NCBI RefSeq assembly: GCF_905404315.1
Contig: NC_066280.1
Location: 11,231,001 to 11,295,000, forward strand
Origin: Leptidea sinapis
Lineage: Eukaryota; Arthropoda; Insecta; Lepidoptera; Pieridae
Direction: 5' to 3'
DNA length: 64,000 bases
The position numbers and the translations under genes were made by a program. Below, piece after piece: positions 11,058-23,076 of this stretch; within the stretch, counting starts at the first letter, position 1; each line of letters begins with the position of its first letter. Under the pieces are notes generated by a model, which saw only the letters and a list, made by a program, of their open reading frames with translations, searched no databases and was not told the DNA's origin.

Positions 11058-11325
11058 CAACCTGTATAGCCGAGTGGTTAGGGACCCTACCTACTAAGCT
11101 AGAAGTCCCGGGTTCGAATCCCGGTAGGTGCAAGCATTTATATGATGAATATGGATGTTTGTTTCCGAGTCATGGATGTTTAAATGTATTTATGTATGTT
11201 TATATGAATTTATGTATGTGTAAGTAAGTATATTGTATTAAATATATCGTTGTCTTGTAACCCATAACACAGGCTATATATGCTTAATTTGGGGCAAGAT
11301 AATTTGTGTAAAAAGTGTGTCACTA
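11058..11325 (+). repeat. tRNA-derived SINE S2, copy a
   Basis: The head has a pol III A box (TAGCCGAGTGGTTAG) and B box (GGTTCGAATCC) in a tRNA-like arrangement at 11060-11131. A non-tRNA body ends in GTAAAAAGTGTGTCA. The same body and head occur in reverse at 52322-52612, and the body alone at 37240-37425. It is a SINE rather than a tRNA gene, because the tRNA-like part is joined to the repeated body. Confidence 0.85.
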
Positions 11326-12224
11326 TTTAAAAAAAATAGTGCTGATTATGACGGCTGTGTTAATAAATACAATAATTCGCTTTAATTTATTATTTCCTTT
11401 ATATAATTTAATTAAATTATACTGTAAGTTATGGCTGAACAATTAATTTAAAGTTTTAATTCTTACATGTTATCTTTTAAGCATATTACCTAAGTTTATT
11501 GAAGTTATACTTCTTAAGGCGCGTTATGAAAAAATTATGAGAGTGAGATGTGATTTTAAAATGCGCGCGCATCACAGTAAACACAAAAGTAACAGGGTGA
11601 GGTTTGTTTCTAAAATTTTCTGACGTTTGCGACATTCGTTTTTTTTTTGGTTCCTTCGTCCATTATTAGGATAGGCAAAGGGTTCAGGCCTGTACAGCCG
11701 TATTGGTTATTTAATAATTAATTGTCAAAGCCTATTGATCTTTCTACAAACATAGAATAGCACGAGGAATAAATAATTTTAAAGATTCTTGCTTTGTTAG
11801 GCCAAAGACGTATAACTTCTTGCGTGAATACATTAATACACACACTCTTTTTTTTAAATACATCACTAACTTCTACTCTTAACCTAAATAGAAGCCTTAC
11901 CTCAATACAACCTTTGAACTTAAACTTGATCAGTCAATTCCAACTTAGATTGCAGAATATGTAAACGAGTTTATAGCTCCTAGTCGCATTTTACTACGAA
12001 ACTCGTTTAGACGCCGAACACCGAATTTTGGAAGTTTATCATATTTGAGCACGTTAAAGAGCTGTCACTGTCTGTTATGAGGTTTTAAAAACTTTATTTA
12101 TCTCAAAAATAATTACAAAATTCACTTACTGAGATAATACTTTTCTAGTAATAGACAAAAAAAATATACATGCTACAAAAATTAATAATGGATCATAAAT
12201 TTAAAAAAAATCCATAATAACGTC
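11326..12224. other. Interval, no gene seen
   Basis: AT-rich. 11645-11710 (TTTGGTTCCTTCGTCC and following) could be an antisense LINE tail but is too short to call. Confidence 0.4.
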
Positions 12225-12508
12225 TTTTTTTATGAAAATAAGGGACGAGACGAGTAGAATGTTCAGCGCATGGTAATTGATACGCCCTACCCCTTACAAT
12301 GCAGTGCCGCTCAGGATTCTTGAAAAACTGTAAAATTCTGAGCGGCACAACAATTGCGCTCGTCACCATCCCACCTCATTAGCCCAGTAATTTCACTAGC
12401 TCAGGCGCCCTTCAGACTGAAACACAGTAATGTTTACACATTACTGCTTCACGGCAGAGATAGGCGCCGTTGTGGTACCCATAATCAAGTACCTACTCAA
12501 AGGGACCC
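12225..12508 (-). repeat. S1 repeat, copy b
   Basis: Reverse orientation, starting with a T run and ATGAAAATAAGGGACGAGAC and ending near CACGGCAGAGATAGGCGCC, ACCCATAATC. The last 25 bases of the 5' end have diverged. Confidence 0.85.
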
Positions 12509-12581
12509 ATCGTTATCGTATTTAAAATATTGAATAACAGCCTAGCAAAACTCTCTAAGAAAAAAGCGATTCACTCGATTG

Positions 12582-12778
12582 TATGAAACATGCAGTCATT
12601 GATAGATTGACAGATGACGGCTATTATCTTGTAAAAAACGGAGATAGCCGAAATCCACTACGTTTTGAGTATCTGTTCGCTTTCAAACTTAGCCGGATTA
12701 CACTTCGTCGCCAATCGCCTGTAATACTGTAATTACTACTAGTTCAAACTAATGACAAATCCCACTGCACGTTTCATA
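12582..12778 (-). repeat. MITE family Z, copy 2
   Basis: Inverted relative to 5457-5662, bounded by TATGAAACATGC and GTTTCATA. It shares the internal GATAGATTGACAGATGACGG block and the AAAAAGCGATTCACTC flank. Confidence 0.65.
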
Positions 12779-13350
12779 CTACCCGCCTCTTATTACGTAG
12801 TATTTACACCCTCTTTGTTGAACAATAACAATTTTTAACAGATGCATCATGATATACTTTTTTAATTGTTAATGCTTAAATAGGTAAAAAGTACAGCTAT
12901 AGGTAACAAGTGATGATAGAAGCAAGACTTTCTTCTGATAGTAGGTAAATAAGCGCCTTTCGTAAACAATGCAGTGCCGATCAGGATTCTCGAAAAATCT
13001 TAGAATTCTGAAAGGTCTTGAACCGTAAGATGCTACGTCTAAATAGACCAATAATTTTTCCACTTATTGTGATCTTGAGAGTAAAATGGCACTACTTGGT
13101 GGTTAATAAAAGGTAGCGCTTTAGTAGGTACTAGATAGTACTAGATGGTACCTAGTCGGCATAATGTACTAATAAGCCTGTTCTTAATAATAAACTTTCT
13201 AAGATTCCCATTAGGTCCAAGATTTTAATTTATAATACAGTCCATTCATATGGTCATACATTTCTAGAGACATCAGAGGTTATATTGTTCGAATAAAACT
13301 GTTAGTTGTTATGTTAAATGACAAACATTGTTTCAAAATTTATAGTATTA
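12779..13350. other. Interval with a small S1 scrap
   Basis: 12966-13012 (CAATGCAGTGCCGATCAGGA) is a short minus-strand fragment of S1. The rest shows only local ACTAGATAGTACTAGATGG duplication near 13130. Confidence 0.5.
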
Positions 13351-13735
13351 CTAGCTGACCAGACAGACGTTGTTCTGTACATAATAAATAAAATACCGTT
13401 TTTGATGAATTTATCAATAACTTTTCATTGTAACATAATAATATGCTCCTTGTTGTTATAATGAAATTGTTTCACAGCAGAACTGTCAAACCGCGCGTCA
13501 AAAATACTCTCACAGAAAATATGTCCAAACAAATTGTTTTGTTGACCCATTATTATTTTTATTTCCAATATTTGTATATTGGAAATAAAAATAATTATGG
13601 GTCCCAAATCGAAATAAAAACTATCCTATCTCTTAAGTTGGACTAAACTGCACTCCATGAAGTAATCCCGATTGAAATCTGTTCATTAGTCCATTGAGGA
13701 CAAACATTGTGACACGAGATTTATATATATTAAGA
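13351..13735 (-). mobile_element. Non-autonomous Helitron H1, copy 1 (complete)
   Basis: On the minus strand it starts TCTTAATATATATAAAT and ends with the hairpin ACAGA/TCTGT about 12 bases before the terminal CTAG. The host bases are A before and T after, the insertion signature of Helitrons. There is no target duplication and no Rep/helicase coding. Relatives lie at 46381-46745 and 60591-60937. Confidence 0.8.
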
Positions 13736-13747
13736 TTACTGTTAATA

Positions 13748-13885
13748 TCAAGAGCACAGTGCGTAAACAAGAAAGTAACATTGTTACGAGCAAATTAATT
13801 GCTGGATTTTGGCTTTTGATGCGATGGTTGATAAATTGCAGCTAAGGAATTGGTTTCGGGCGTAACCCGACAAAAATAATATAGA
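13748..13885 (+). repeat. Direct repeat partner of 14446-14560
   Basis: GAGCACAGTGCGTAAACAAG, GAGCAAATTAATTGCT and TGCGATGGTTGATAAATT recur about 700 bp downstream at the start of repeat W copy 1. Confidence 0.7.
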
Positions 13886-13956
13886 CTTGTTTTAAGTAAT
13901 TTGCATAAACATTAGAATATAGTGGGTTATGTCAGAATCAGAATTTGAACTCTTAC

Positions 13957-14345
13957 CACTGACTTGTAGAAATACCACTGGACAGGCTGTTTGATAATAT
14001 GTTTGACAGCAAATTTTTTGTGCCTATTCGAAGCGCCGCTCGCAAGCATCGTGAGAACTAATTTTGACATATAATACAAATGGCTGCGAAAGAACGTACA
14101 ATACTCTGAAGTATTTGAATTAATTTGGATCGTTTTTCGTGTTATTTATACTTCAAGAATTAACGTAATTAATTTTTTTGTAAATATTATCCCACCATTT
14201 ATCGATGTTTGCTGAGGTTGTCATCACAAGTTTTAGTACCGCAGACTCTCGCTACATGGCCAACGGCGCCAAAATGGCGAATACCAAACAGTCACAAAAG
14301 CATTTTGACAGCCGCCAGTCCAGTGGTATATAGTGGAGGTCAGTG
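13957..14345. mobile_element. hAT-like MITE M
   Basis: Imperfect terminal inverted repeats: CACTGAC then ATACCACTGGAC on the left, mirrored by GTCCAGTGGTAT and GTCAGTG on the right. The flanks ACTCTTAC and ATTCTTGC agree at 6 of 8 positions, consistent with a decayed 8-bp duplication. Confidence 0.6.
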
Positions 14346-14445
14346 ATTCTTGCCTAGACTACTTACAATAATGATGACCATATGATATCCAGGCAATAAA
14401 ATATATAAAATACATATTTACAGTATTATTATCATTAATATGAAG

Positions 14446-14850
14446 AGCACAGTGCGTAAACAAGTCAGAAATATTGCAACGAGCAAATTAATTGCTAAGT
14501 TTTGGTTTTTCATGCGATGGTTGATAAATTATTGCAGCTACGTTTAGGGCACAACCCGACGACAAAAATTATTTAGACAGACATGTTTTTATTGAACTTA
14601 AAACTTCTTTAACGACATTGAGAACTTTTCTTGGGATGGGCTAAAAATGTTAAACTCGCAGGACACGTGGCCTGATCGAAAATTGGTACGACAGTCGTTG
14701 AAATTATATATGAAAGATTTATAGTTCTAATTATAGTTCGGCTATTTCATCTTAATGATCATACGATTATTGGACCAGTGGTTCAATCATTGTGCGGAGT
14801 GGAGGGATCGACGGGTTCGAGTCCCGCATCGTTAATAAATTTAGTTTCCA
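14446..14850 (+). repeat. Repeat W, copy 1
   Basis: Shares with 54345-55050 and 61770-62160 the blocks ACTTTTCTTGGGATGGG, GGACACGTGGCCTGATCG and CGGCTATTTCA followed by TTGGACCAGTGGTT. The last part carries a box like GGTTCGAGTCCC and resembles a degenerate tRNA-type promoter. Confidence 0.7.
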
Positions 14851-15340
14851 AATAAAAATTTTATGACCTATAATATACAATTCCTCTATATATTTAAAGT
14901 CTGTGGTTGGGATTGAATAGTTGAAATAAAATTGACATAAATGAGGCTGCGATGAAATGAAAAATGATTCATATTTCATTGTTTGATTCCAATAGACTGT
15001 AACCGCAAATATTTAAATATAAAACTATAATTTAAAAGGCTTTGGTTGGCATTGTTTTTCTATTATAAATATAGTTTTTCTTTAATTCTTATATACGGCT
15101 AGCATCGGGCACAAACACGTACACAATTGGTCAGAAATATGCAGCTCATAGAGTTTTATTTTTACTTGAACTCAGAGAATTTGAGATATTTTAGTATTGT
15201 AGAAACGACAAATTGGGAAGAGTATCTGGCAAAAGAAAAAGAGGCCGCCCAAGAAACAGATGGAACTTTTCATGTAGAAAAGAAAAGAATGGAGAGGAAA
15301 AAATACTGTTTTTACTCAATAAACGAATATTATCAAACGA
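14851..15340. other. Interval with weak LINE-like coding trace
   Basis: 15200-15262 translates to GRVSGKRKRGRPRNRWN, resembling a basic patch found near the C-terminus of some LINEs. No other support. Confidence 0.35.
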
Positions 15341-15349
15341 AGTGGTAAC

Positions 15350-15655
15350 TGGCACCAATACTATTATTATCAATAATATCATATTTTGTTGTGATTATTT
15401 TACTACATTATCTCTTAGCACTTCATTTATTATTGTAAATGTGTATTGTAGGGTCTTTTAGCAGGCTTTACGTTGATTAAATTAAATGTAGCAGTAATTA
15501 TTGATTGTGTTAGGTTTATAATATTGTGAAGTGAAACCACAAAAATATTTGCTTGTCTGTCAAGACGAAACATGTGCCTGCTCTTAAATTTGTAACAACT
15601 GTACTTGTTAATGTTTCTGGCAAATAAAGAATATCGACTTTGACTTTGAGGAAAA
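15350..15655 (+). repeat. LINE 3' untranslated tail
   Basis: Ends CAAATAAAGAATATCG followed by GACTTTGACTTTGAG, the short TTTGAC repeat that also closes the LINE at 29648-30125. No coding recognised. Confidence 0.5.
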
Positions 15656-15838
15656 GCACAGAAGTGGAATACATGGAGTAAGCTGGAGGAGGCCTACTCC
15701 ACTAGCCCAGCGTGGAGCGAGCTACCCAGAGTGGGGCTCCAATAACTATACGCGTAGTCTTAAGATAATTTTATGTATTCGAAGAATGTTGGAATCAATA
15801 AAAGGCTTATTATTATTATTATTAGTTTAGTAGTATTA
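15656..15838 (+). repeat. Second LINE 3' tail
   Basis: Encodes a short trace like WSKLEEAYSTSP and ends AATAAAAGGC followed by repeated TTA units, a typical LINE tail. Confidence 0.5.
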
Positions 15839-17408
15839 CAAAATGTATACTTACATGTACTTTGAAGAACTGAAACTTGTAATTCTATAACTATTGCACC
15901 GAGGCACTTACAACTTTGATGTTAAATACTAAGGCTAACATTGATAAAAGAAATTACTTTGACCCATAAAAGTGTAATTTTTTGACTTAAGTGTATAAAT
16001 GATTATTTTAACTGATTTAACTATATATTATAAAGATTTTTACACTGTTGGGAAACTACACCATACTTGGGTGACATAGGCTTTCATATATTTTCACATA
16101 AATAAGGGATCCCCACTAAAACTCCTATAATGTAACCCAAGGCAGGCCTGTCTCACTCCCCGTGTAGGTCCCATAATTGTAACTACGCGCGTCAGCCTCT
16201 ACACAGTAGGCCAGCCAATAGGGACTCACGAGCACCACCTACTTTACAGATCCAACCGATTTTTTAAAAAACAGAGAAAAATAAATATAGCAAAAAATAT
16301 TAAAGGATTGCAATGCGATCGAAATGTATATATTAGAGCTTTCTTAAGACGCTGAAACAATCCAATTTAATGTGAATATTATTATAATGAAATTACCATT
16401 CATGATAGCTACCTATTTATTTCCTATATACTATGTTGGTTTGACTATGTTTTGGTCTTCCAACGCATACATTACTATCTGCAACTAATGTAGGTTTGAC
16501 AACGAAAGAATACAGATTTAAAATTACGATTACATACCTATTTATATTATAGAAAAAACTGAGATATTTTTATAAGATGACGTTATACTAGCTTGGTACA
16601 GTATTAGGTAAAGAAGTCAACCCTAATGTCGTCAGAAGAGGTGCGAGTCACGCGATAGAAAGAGAGGCAACTTCTAGGTGATTATAAATATAGTTTGACA
16701 GTGCTGAGCGATCTGAATTACACCTTATTGTATGACCGCAAGAGTCTCTATTTCTTTAATTGATTTAGCGGAATGAGAGTTCCGTACTTGTACTAATATA
16801 TATTATTCGCGCAATGTTTTAAAATATACCTAAAGTATTTTTACATCGCGTGCAAAAAGTATTGACGGTAGAATAAAATAATGTACCACGACTTTGCAAA
16901 CCACATCATTGACAAAAAGTGTCTTGACAGTATAATATTATAAGTGTTCTTTTACTTATAAATTTAAATGTCGCTACTACGGACCTGTGTGTACGCAGTC
17001 GTAGTCTAAGGGCCTCAACTACTTTTAAACATACTGAATAAATATAATTTACTATAGTAGATAATAGTACCTTAATATTTCTTTTAAACAACTTGTGATT
17101 TGAAGTGAACGTGAGAATCCTAAGTACAACTGGAGTACACTTAACGACATGTAGCCCTTAGAAGGTCATTGAAGCTTGTTAGAACTCTACTTGTCATATA
17201 GAGATGCTTAAAATAATAAATAAAGAAATGTAACAATGTTTCGAAGCATTTTCTATTCATTCAATGAATTGCGATATCAAGAATTCATTATTGTTCAAGT
17301 ATCACTTAACATGAGGAGAAATTCGTGCTCGTCTCGTTTAAAAAAACACTTTTTATAATCTTTAAAATACTACAATAACCCTTAAGCCTTCTTCACTGTT
17401 TTATTACA
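15839..17408. other. Long interval, no gene seen
   Basis: About 1.6 kb of mostly AT-rich sequence. I found no coding motif, RNA gene, terminal repeat pair or match to other families in this window. Confidence 0.45.
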
Positions 17409-17716
17409 CCAGTGGGAGGCTCCTTTGCAACGGATGCCGGCTACATTATGGGTACCACAACGGCGCTTATTTTTGCCCTGATTCAGTAATGTATAAGCAT
17501 TACTGTGTTTCGGTCTGAAGGGCGCCGTAGCTAGTGAAATTACAAGGCAATAAGACTTGACATCTTATGTCTCAAGGTGACGAGCGCAGTTGTAGTGCCG
17601 CTAAGAATTTTTGAGTTTTTCAATCTTGAGCGGCACTGCATTGTATTGGGCAGGGCGTATCAATTACCATCAGCTGAATGTCCTGCTTGTCTCGTCCCTT
17701 ATTTTCATTAAAAAAT
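17409..17716 (+). repeat. S1 repeat, copy d
   Basis: Complete: CCAGTGGGAGGCTCCTTTGC to TTATTTTCATT plus A run. Confidence 0.9.
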
Positions 17717-17726
17717 ATATTAATAT

Positions 17727-17748
17727 ACTAGCTGACCCGACAGACACT
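17727..17748 (-). repeat. Helitron 3' end scrap
   Basis: ACTAGCTGACCCGACAGAC is the reverse complement of the H1 terminus. It is sandwiched between S1 copy d and LINE-A copy A4. Confidence 0.6.
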
Positions 17749-17752
17749 GAGT

Positions 17753-19259
17753 TGAGTTGACGCCGGTGCTAACGCGTATATTCCGGCACTCCTATTCCAA
17801 AGGCGTAGTCCCTGACTCATGGAAGTCAGCCCTTGTCCATACGATCCAAAAATAGGAGACAGTTCGGATCCGGCAAACTACAGGCCTATTGCTATTACCT
17901 CCCTGCTCTCTAAAATCATGGAGAGCATAATTAGCCGTCAGCTATGATCAACGACCGACAATACGGCTTTCGCCATGGTCGGTTGGCAGGTGATCTTCTG
18001 GTATACCTAATACATAGATGGGCTGCGGCTATTGAAAGCAAGGGGGAAGGCCTGGCAGATAGCCTGGATATAGCGAAGGCCTTTGATCTTGTCTGGCACA
18101 AGGCGCTCCTCTCAAAAGTTCCATTATTTGGGCTTCCCGAGAGCTTGTGCAAGTGGACCTCCAGCTTCCTCACTGGGCGCAGCATACAGGTCGTTGTCGA
18201 CGGATATTGCTCGAACCCGAAGCCCGTGTATGCTGGAGTGCCCCAAGGCTGTGTGTTATCTCCTACGCTGTTTCTTCTGCATATTAATGATATGTTGGAC
18301 ACCTCCAACATTCGATGACAGCACTGGTGATGCCGTATCAACAGGCCATGCAGGTCTCTCTCGGGAAATCGTCGACCAGTGCCGGGAGAAACTTGTGTCT
18401 TCTATCGAGTCCTCTCTTGAGAAGGTCGCGGAATGGGGTAAATTGAACCTTGTCCAATTTAACCCCCAGAAGACTCAAGTTTGCGCGTTTACCACTAAAA
18501 AAACCCCATTTGTCGTATCACCGCTCTTCGACAACACCTCCCTAAAAGCCTCGCCTAGTATCGGAATACTGGGTCTCGAAATCTCGAGCGATTGCCAATT
18601 TCGTGGCCATCTGGAGGGCAAAGCCAAATTGGCTTCAAAGAAACTGGGCGTCATTAATAGAGCACGGCAATACTTCAAGCCGGCCCACATTCTAGCGCTG
18701 TACAAAGCGCAGGTCCGGCCACACATGGAGTATTGCTGTCATCTCTGGTCTGGTGCACCCCAGTATCAGCTCGATCTATTTGACCGCGTGCAACGCAGAG
18801 CAGCTCGAATTGTCGGGGACCCAGTGCTCTGTGAACGGCTGGATCATTTGGCGCTGCGTAGAGACGTCGCTTCATTGTCCGTCTTCTACCGCATTTATCA
18901 CGGGGAGTGTTCCGAAGAGATGTTTATCCTGATTCCTGCCACCGAATTCCACCTTCGCACGACACGCCACAAGTTAGGATATCATCCCCGCCATCTGTAT
19001 GTGTGGCGGTGTGCACTGTGGAGGTGCGGTTTACAAGGAGCTTTCTTCCACGTACTACAAAGCTGTGGAATGAACTTCCTTGTGCGGTGTTACCGGGACG
19101 ATACGACATGTGTATCTTCAAAAGAAGCGCGTACACCTTCCTTAAAGACCAGGAACGCTCCTGTGATTCTTCTGGTGTTGCAAGAGAATGTTGGCGGCGG
19201 TGATCACTTAACAACAGGTGAACCGTACGCTCGTTTGTCCTCCTATTCCATAAAAAAAA
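17753..19259 (+). pseudogene. LINE-A copy A4, RT and C-terminus
   Basis: 5'-truncated copy starting at the codons for ELTPVLTRL and reaching the A-tail. The RT fingers and palm (17944-18318; DIAKAFDLVWHK and GVPQGCVLSPTLF) and the C-terminal block (18420-19000; LASKKLGVINRARQY) are readable. A deletion of about 26 bases near 17942 removes codons around LVYLEGH. An 11-base deletion near 18315 removes most of the CYAD part of the catalytic YADD and shifts the frame, so this copy is inactive. Confidence 0.93.
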
Positions 19260-19335
19260 GACGCTGTTGTATCAATGGAAAAAAATATAATGCAAGTATT
19301 CGAGAATAATGCAGTCTAAAGCGTAAGCGTTTTTA

Positions 19336-19645
19336 CCAGTGGGAGGCTCCTTTGCACAGGAAGCCGGCTAGATTTTGGGTACCACAACGGGGCCTATTTC
19401 TGCCGTGAAGCAGTAATGTGTAAACATTACTGAGTCTCGGTTTGATGGGCGCCGTAGCTAGTGAAATTACTGGGCAAATGAGACTTAAAATCTTATGTCT
19501 CAAGATGACGAGTGCAATTGTAGTGCCGCTCAGATTTATTTGGGTTTTTCAATCATCTTGAGCGGCACTACATTGTAATGAGAAGGGCGTATCAATTACC
19601 ATTAGCTGAACGTCCTGCTCGTCTCATCTCATATTTTCCTAAAAG
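19336..19645 (+). repeat. S1 repeat, copy e
   Basis: CCAGTGGGAGGCTCCTTTGC to CATATTTTCCTAAAAG, complete. It lies 77 bp past the A-tail of LINE-A copy A4. Confidence 0.88.
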
Positions 19646-20014
19646 AAGCATATGTGTAATCTTATTTAATTAGTTAAAAATGAAACAAAAACGTATTTCT
19701 GAATGATCGTACCCTTTAACTACCGTTCCTTGTTTGTTGTAGGCAAGACGGTGTGGGGGGAGGGTCGTATCGTATCAAACAATTATATTACGGTGTAAAA
19801 GAGTCCAATATCTAACTTGTTTTAAATGATTACGAATAATATCGCATTTGTGTCAACAGCTTTTACATTACCGCCTTATAATTGCCAATTGTTTAAAGTA
19901 TTAAAATGGATATTGTGTGTGATCCTTAAGAGATAGACATATGCCATCGCAGAATTTTCTATAGTCCTATATAAGATACACAATTCTAGCATATATTATT
20001 TTGTTAAGCTCAAA
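19646..20014. other. Interval, no gene seen
   Basis: Nothing recognised; a short G run lies at 19753-19762. Confidence 0.45.
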
Positions 20015-20277
20015 CGGCCTTACAAATAAACTTGGTATAAAGTTGTAACTAAGCATAAACCATGAATATGTAAAATGTTTACAAATAGACATTTTGCTTA
20101 CGAATGGTTTGTTCGGACGTATAACGTTTCCCGCGTTTATTTGCAAGGCTGCTTGTCTTTCGGAAAACTTCAGAATTATCATTGTATTGACAGTGTTGTC
20201 AACGATATTGCAAACATTTTCCATTTTCTTTGTTTATCATCAGTTATAACTTTATACCAAGTTTATTTGTAAGGCCG
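20015..20277. mobile_element. MITE N with about 36-bp terminal inverted repeats
   Basis: CGGCCTTACAAATAAACTTG and onward at the left is mirrored at the right. The repeats match for about 36 bp with one mismatch, then diverge. No clear target duplication. 263 bp, no coding. Confidence 0.75.
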
Positions 20278-20397
20278 AAAGGGTTTAGACAGCGTTTTAA
20301 TTTAAAAGCAACCAGACGGCTTACTTTTTCCCGACACCTCCAGCAAATATCGTTAATGTATACAAAAATATATACAATTTTTTAACAAATTATATAC

Positions 20398-20520
20398 TAT
20401 AACCTTCCTCGACAACCACACTATCCACACTAAACAGCAGTGAAATCGGTGCAGTAGTTTTTGAGTTTATCGTAAACAGACAGACAGACGCGGTTGAGGA
20501 CTTTGTTGTAGTTTTGATTA
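20398..20520 (+). repeat. LINE 3' tail remnant
   Basis: CTTCCTCGACAACC, then GTGCAGTAGTTTTTGAGTTT and ACAGACAGACAGACGCGG: a common insect non-LTR 3' block. A weaker related piece (CTTTCCTCGATAAATC) lies at 54190-54262. Confidence 0.6.
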
Positions 20521-21104
20521 AGTGCGTTTCTAGAATTACAGTGACTGAAGGTTTTAATTAAATCATTCATTGTTATAGTGTGCAAATTAATCTGCATCAC
20601 GACTAGTTCAAACCTAAACATACAGCCTCTAATGTAGTAATGGAAGCACACATAACCATCTAGCAGTTAATTTAAGTGAAAGACGTCCATCCTCTATCCA
20701 ATTACTTAGGGGATAAATCAAATTATTCTATTGAATTCAATCCTTTAAAGTAGCCATTGATTGATTGTAACATTAAATGGGATATACCTTTAAGTGCGCG
20801 AACCGTTTTATGTTCAACGGAGCTGTCCATTTTTTTCCTTTTTCCTTTTCCAAAACTGTATATTGGTTTTAAAGGATCTCTAAAATATTATTTTAAAGAT
20901 GTTCAGAATGATGCTCGTATATAATTCTTAGCTTATATTGTTAAATAAGTTATTTATATTCTGCATGAGTGATGGATATCTGAGAATGTTCCGAGAATTT
21001 TAATAAATAAACATTATGAACATCAAATTAGCAGTTAGACTCCCGAGAAACTGCTCCGCGTGCACATCGGAATTGTAGGAACTCCGTTCTCCAATCTAAC
21101 ATTA
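20521..21104. other. Interval, no gene seen
   Basis: Nothing recognised. Confidence 0.4.
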
Positions 21105-21602
21105 TGATAATTTTATAAACGTTCACAAAAATCGTCATCTTTTTGCTCTTAATAGAGATTTTCATTATTATAACACTAGCAATAAGGTATTACTTGTAAC
21201 TAATTCTAGTAGGCTTCATAAGATACATAATAGATTTAAAGGTAAATGTATACACTTCTATAATAAAGTCCCAGCCACTGTTCAGGCATTATCTATAAAT
21301 AAAATTAAATGTTTTATAAAAAAATGGCTCTGTCGTAAATCCTATTACTCCACTGCTGCATATCTAATTGATCGGACAGCCTGGGACTAGAATGTGATTA
21401 TTTTATAGCGATAGAAATGACTGTACAATATTGTATATTTTTATTGAAAAGAGCGCAAAAAAAGAATGCTGGGAGAGTTTCTTGCGCCGCTTCTTCTCTC
21501 TCAGAGCACTATTTGTTTCCGAAGCGGTAGTAGTATCTAGTAGTTATTAGAAATGACATCAAAATTAATTCTAAAGGAATCAATTTTGAGAAAATATATG
21601 CC
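21105..21602 (+). pseudogene. LINE-E 3' fragment
   Basis: Broken plus-strand frames give KGKCIHFYNKVPATVQ then KSYYSTAAYLIDRTAWD and a stop, the C-terminal block of Jockey-like LINEs. The 3' region GAGAGTTTCTTGCGCCGCTT and CTCTCAGAGC is a recurrent moth LINE 3' end. Confidence 0.7.
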
Positions 21603-22140
21603 TTTTTACATGGATATTATTATAAACAAGAGGGCAAGAATCGTCAACGATAATAGAAACCTAATCAAATATATGGGAATGACGTCACAATAACGTTAAG
21701 TCACGTGGTCAAAACGAACGAAGAGAAATATGGTAGCCAAGTTTATAGCGTTCAAAATGATAGAATAGAAATGTAATCGATTCAACAATGTTGATTGCTA
21801 CCACAAACTTAAATCGCTACATCTCATATAAAATCGTAGCCAAGTTACAGTTTTAACAAGCGCTAACGAAACACTTTCTAAGTTTTTGTGCTACAACCTT
21901 GCGTTCGCCGAGACCCACTAGAAAACGATAAAAAAATGGCGTCATTGACGTTTATTTGATCCAGCTGTCGTGAGACGGAGAAGTTTTTTGTTTAATAGTG
22001 TTAACTATTTCGCATTTAAAATGCATATGTTAGCGGTAATCTGTATAATCCGGTATTATACAAGTCTGGCGGTTTCAACAGCTACCTATTTTTTTTCATC
22101 GCACTTAGAGCAGACCTTAGTCAATTACATATCAGGCTTT
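21603..22140. other. Interval, no gene seen
   Basis: Nothing recognised. Confidence 0.4.
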
Positions 22141-23076
22141 TTTTTATAATTTATTTATTTATTTACATTAAAGTTTACAAAATAAAATACTTAAAGCTAG
22201 CATCAGAAAACCACACGGGCTTATAATGCTAATAAAGAGTTAAATCTAGGTACGTTAACTACAGAACATTAGTGCCAGTTCGATTTAATGTGTATATATA
22301 TTTATTTTAAGTGACTTAAAAGGTATGATTTCAGTTTTTTCTTAATATTACGAGGATTTATACAGTTCCGTACATCAGTGGGTAATTCATTAATAAGGCG
22401 AGGAACTAGGTAAGCATTCGTTCGTTCGCCATATCTATTGAGCGCGCGATGTTGTACTTTATTTCAGTATTTAGTATTGAAAAACTTTTCTTTTCACATT
22501 TAATATTTCAACAGTCTTGTAAAATTTTGCAATGTTTAAAAAGTTCAGTTTCGGAATATTCACTATAATTTTTGTCAGGCAAAAGTTTTAATATTCTTTT
22601 TTGTAGCTTAAATATTTCATTCAAATAGGAGTTATACGTACGTCCGAAACTACTCAAACCATATTGTATATAAGATTGAGCTAGAGAATTTTATAACATT
22701 AATTTTACTTTAAAGGGCAAACGATCTCTTAGAATCGTCATATTAGCTAAAAATTGCCTAAGCTTATTGCAGACGTATTCAATATGGTTACTCTCTATAT
22801 GAAGGCCTAAACATGTAACAGAGTCGACTACTTCAATAGCGGGGCATTTACAAATGCTGTTATTTGAGTGCAAACAACTACGGTCGTGGGCAAGAATGTC
22901 ATCCATTGGATGTTTTGCAAGGTTTGGTGATCTTATGATTATAAGTTTAGTTTTACCTGGGCTAATTACCAAACAAGCATCGTGACACCACTTATTCAAC
23001 GTATTAAAATCAGACTGCAGGTGGTCGCGAGCATTTTTAGGATCTTTATCAGCGATCAGAAGGCATATACTTGTTG
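22141..23076 (-). pseudogene. LINE-K, RT thumb and 3' part (downstream half of split element)
   Basis: The minus strand encodes TSICLLIADKDPKNARDHLQ, then LNKWCHDACLVISPGKTKL, then VTCLGLHIESN and KLRQFLANM (22691-23080). This is the RT segment right after the catalytic FADD of CR1/Jockey-like LINEs. Further downstream is a decayed C-terminus and a tail of repeated AAAT units at 22145-22165. The upstream half, ending in QFADD, lies at 25603-26241, on the far side of LINE-A copy A5. Confidence 0.85.

Noticed and set aside
11060..11131. Functional tRNA gene
   Set aside because: The A and B boxes are good, but the same unit occurs with a conserved non-tRNA body at 52322-52612, so it is a SINE head.
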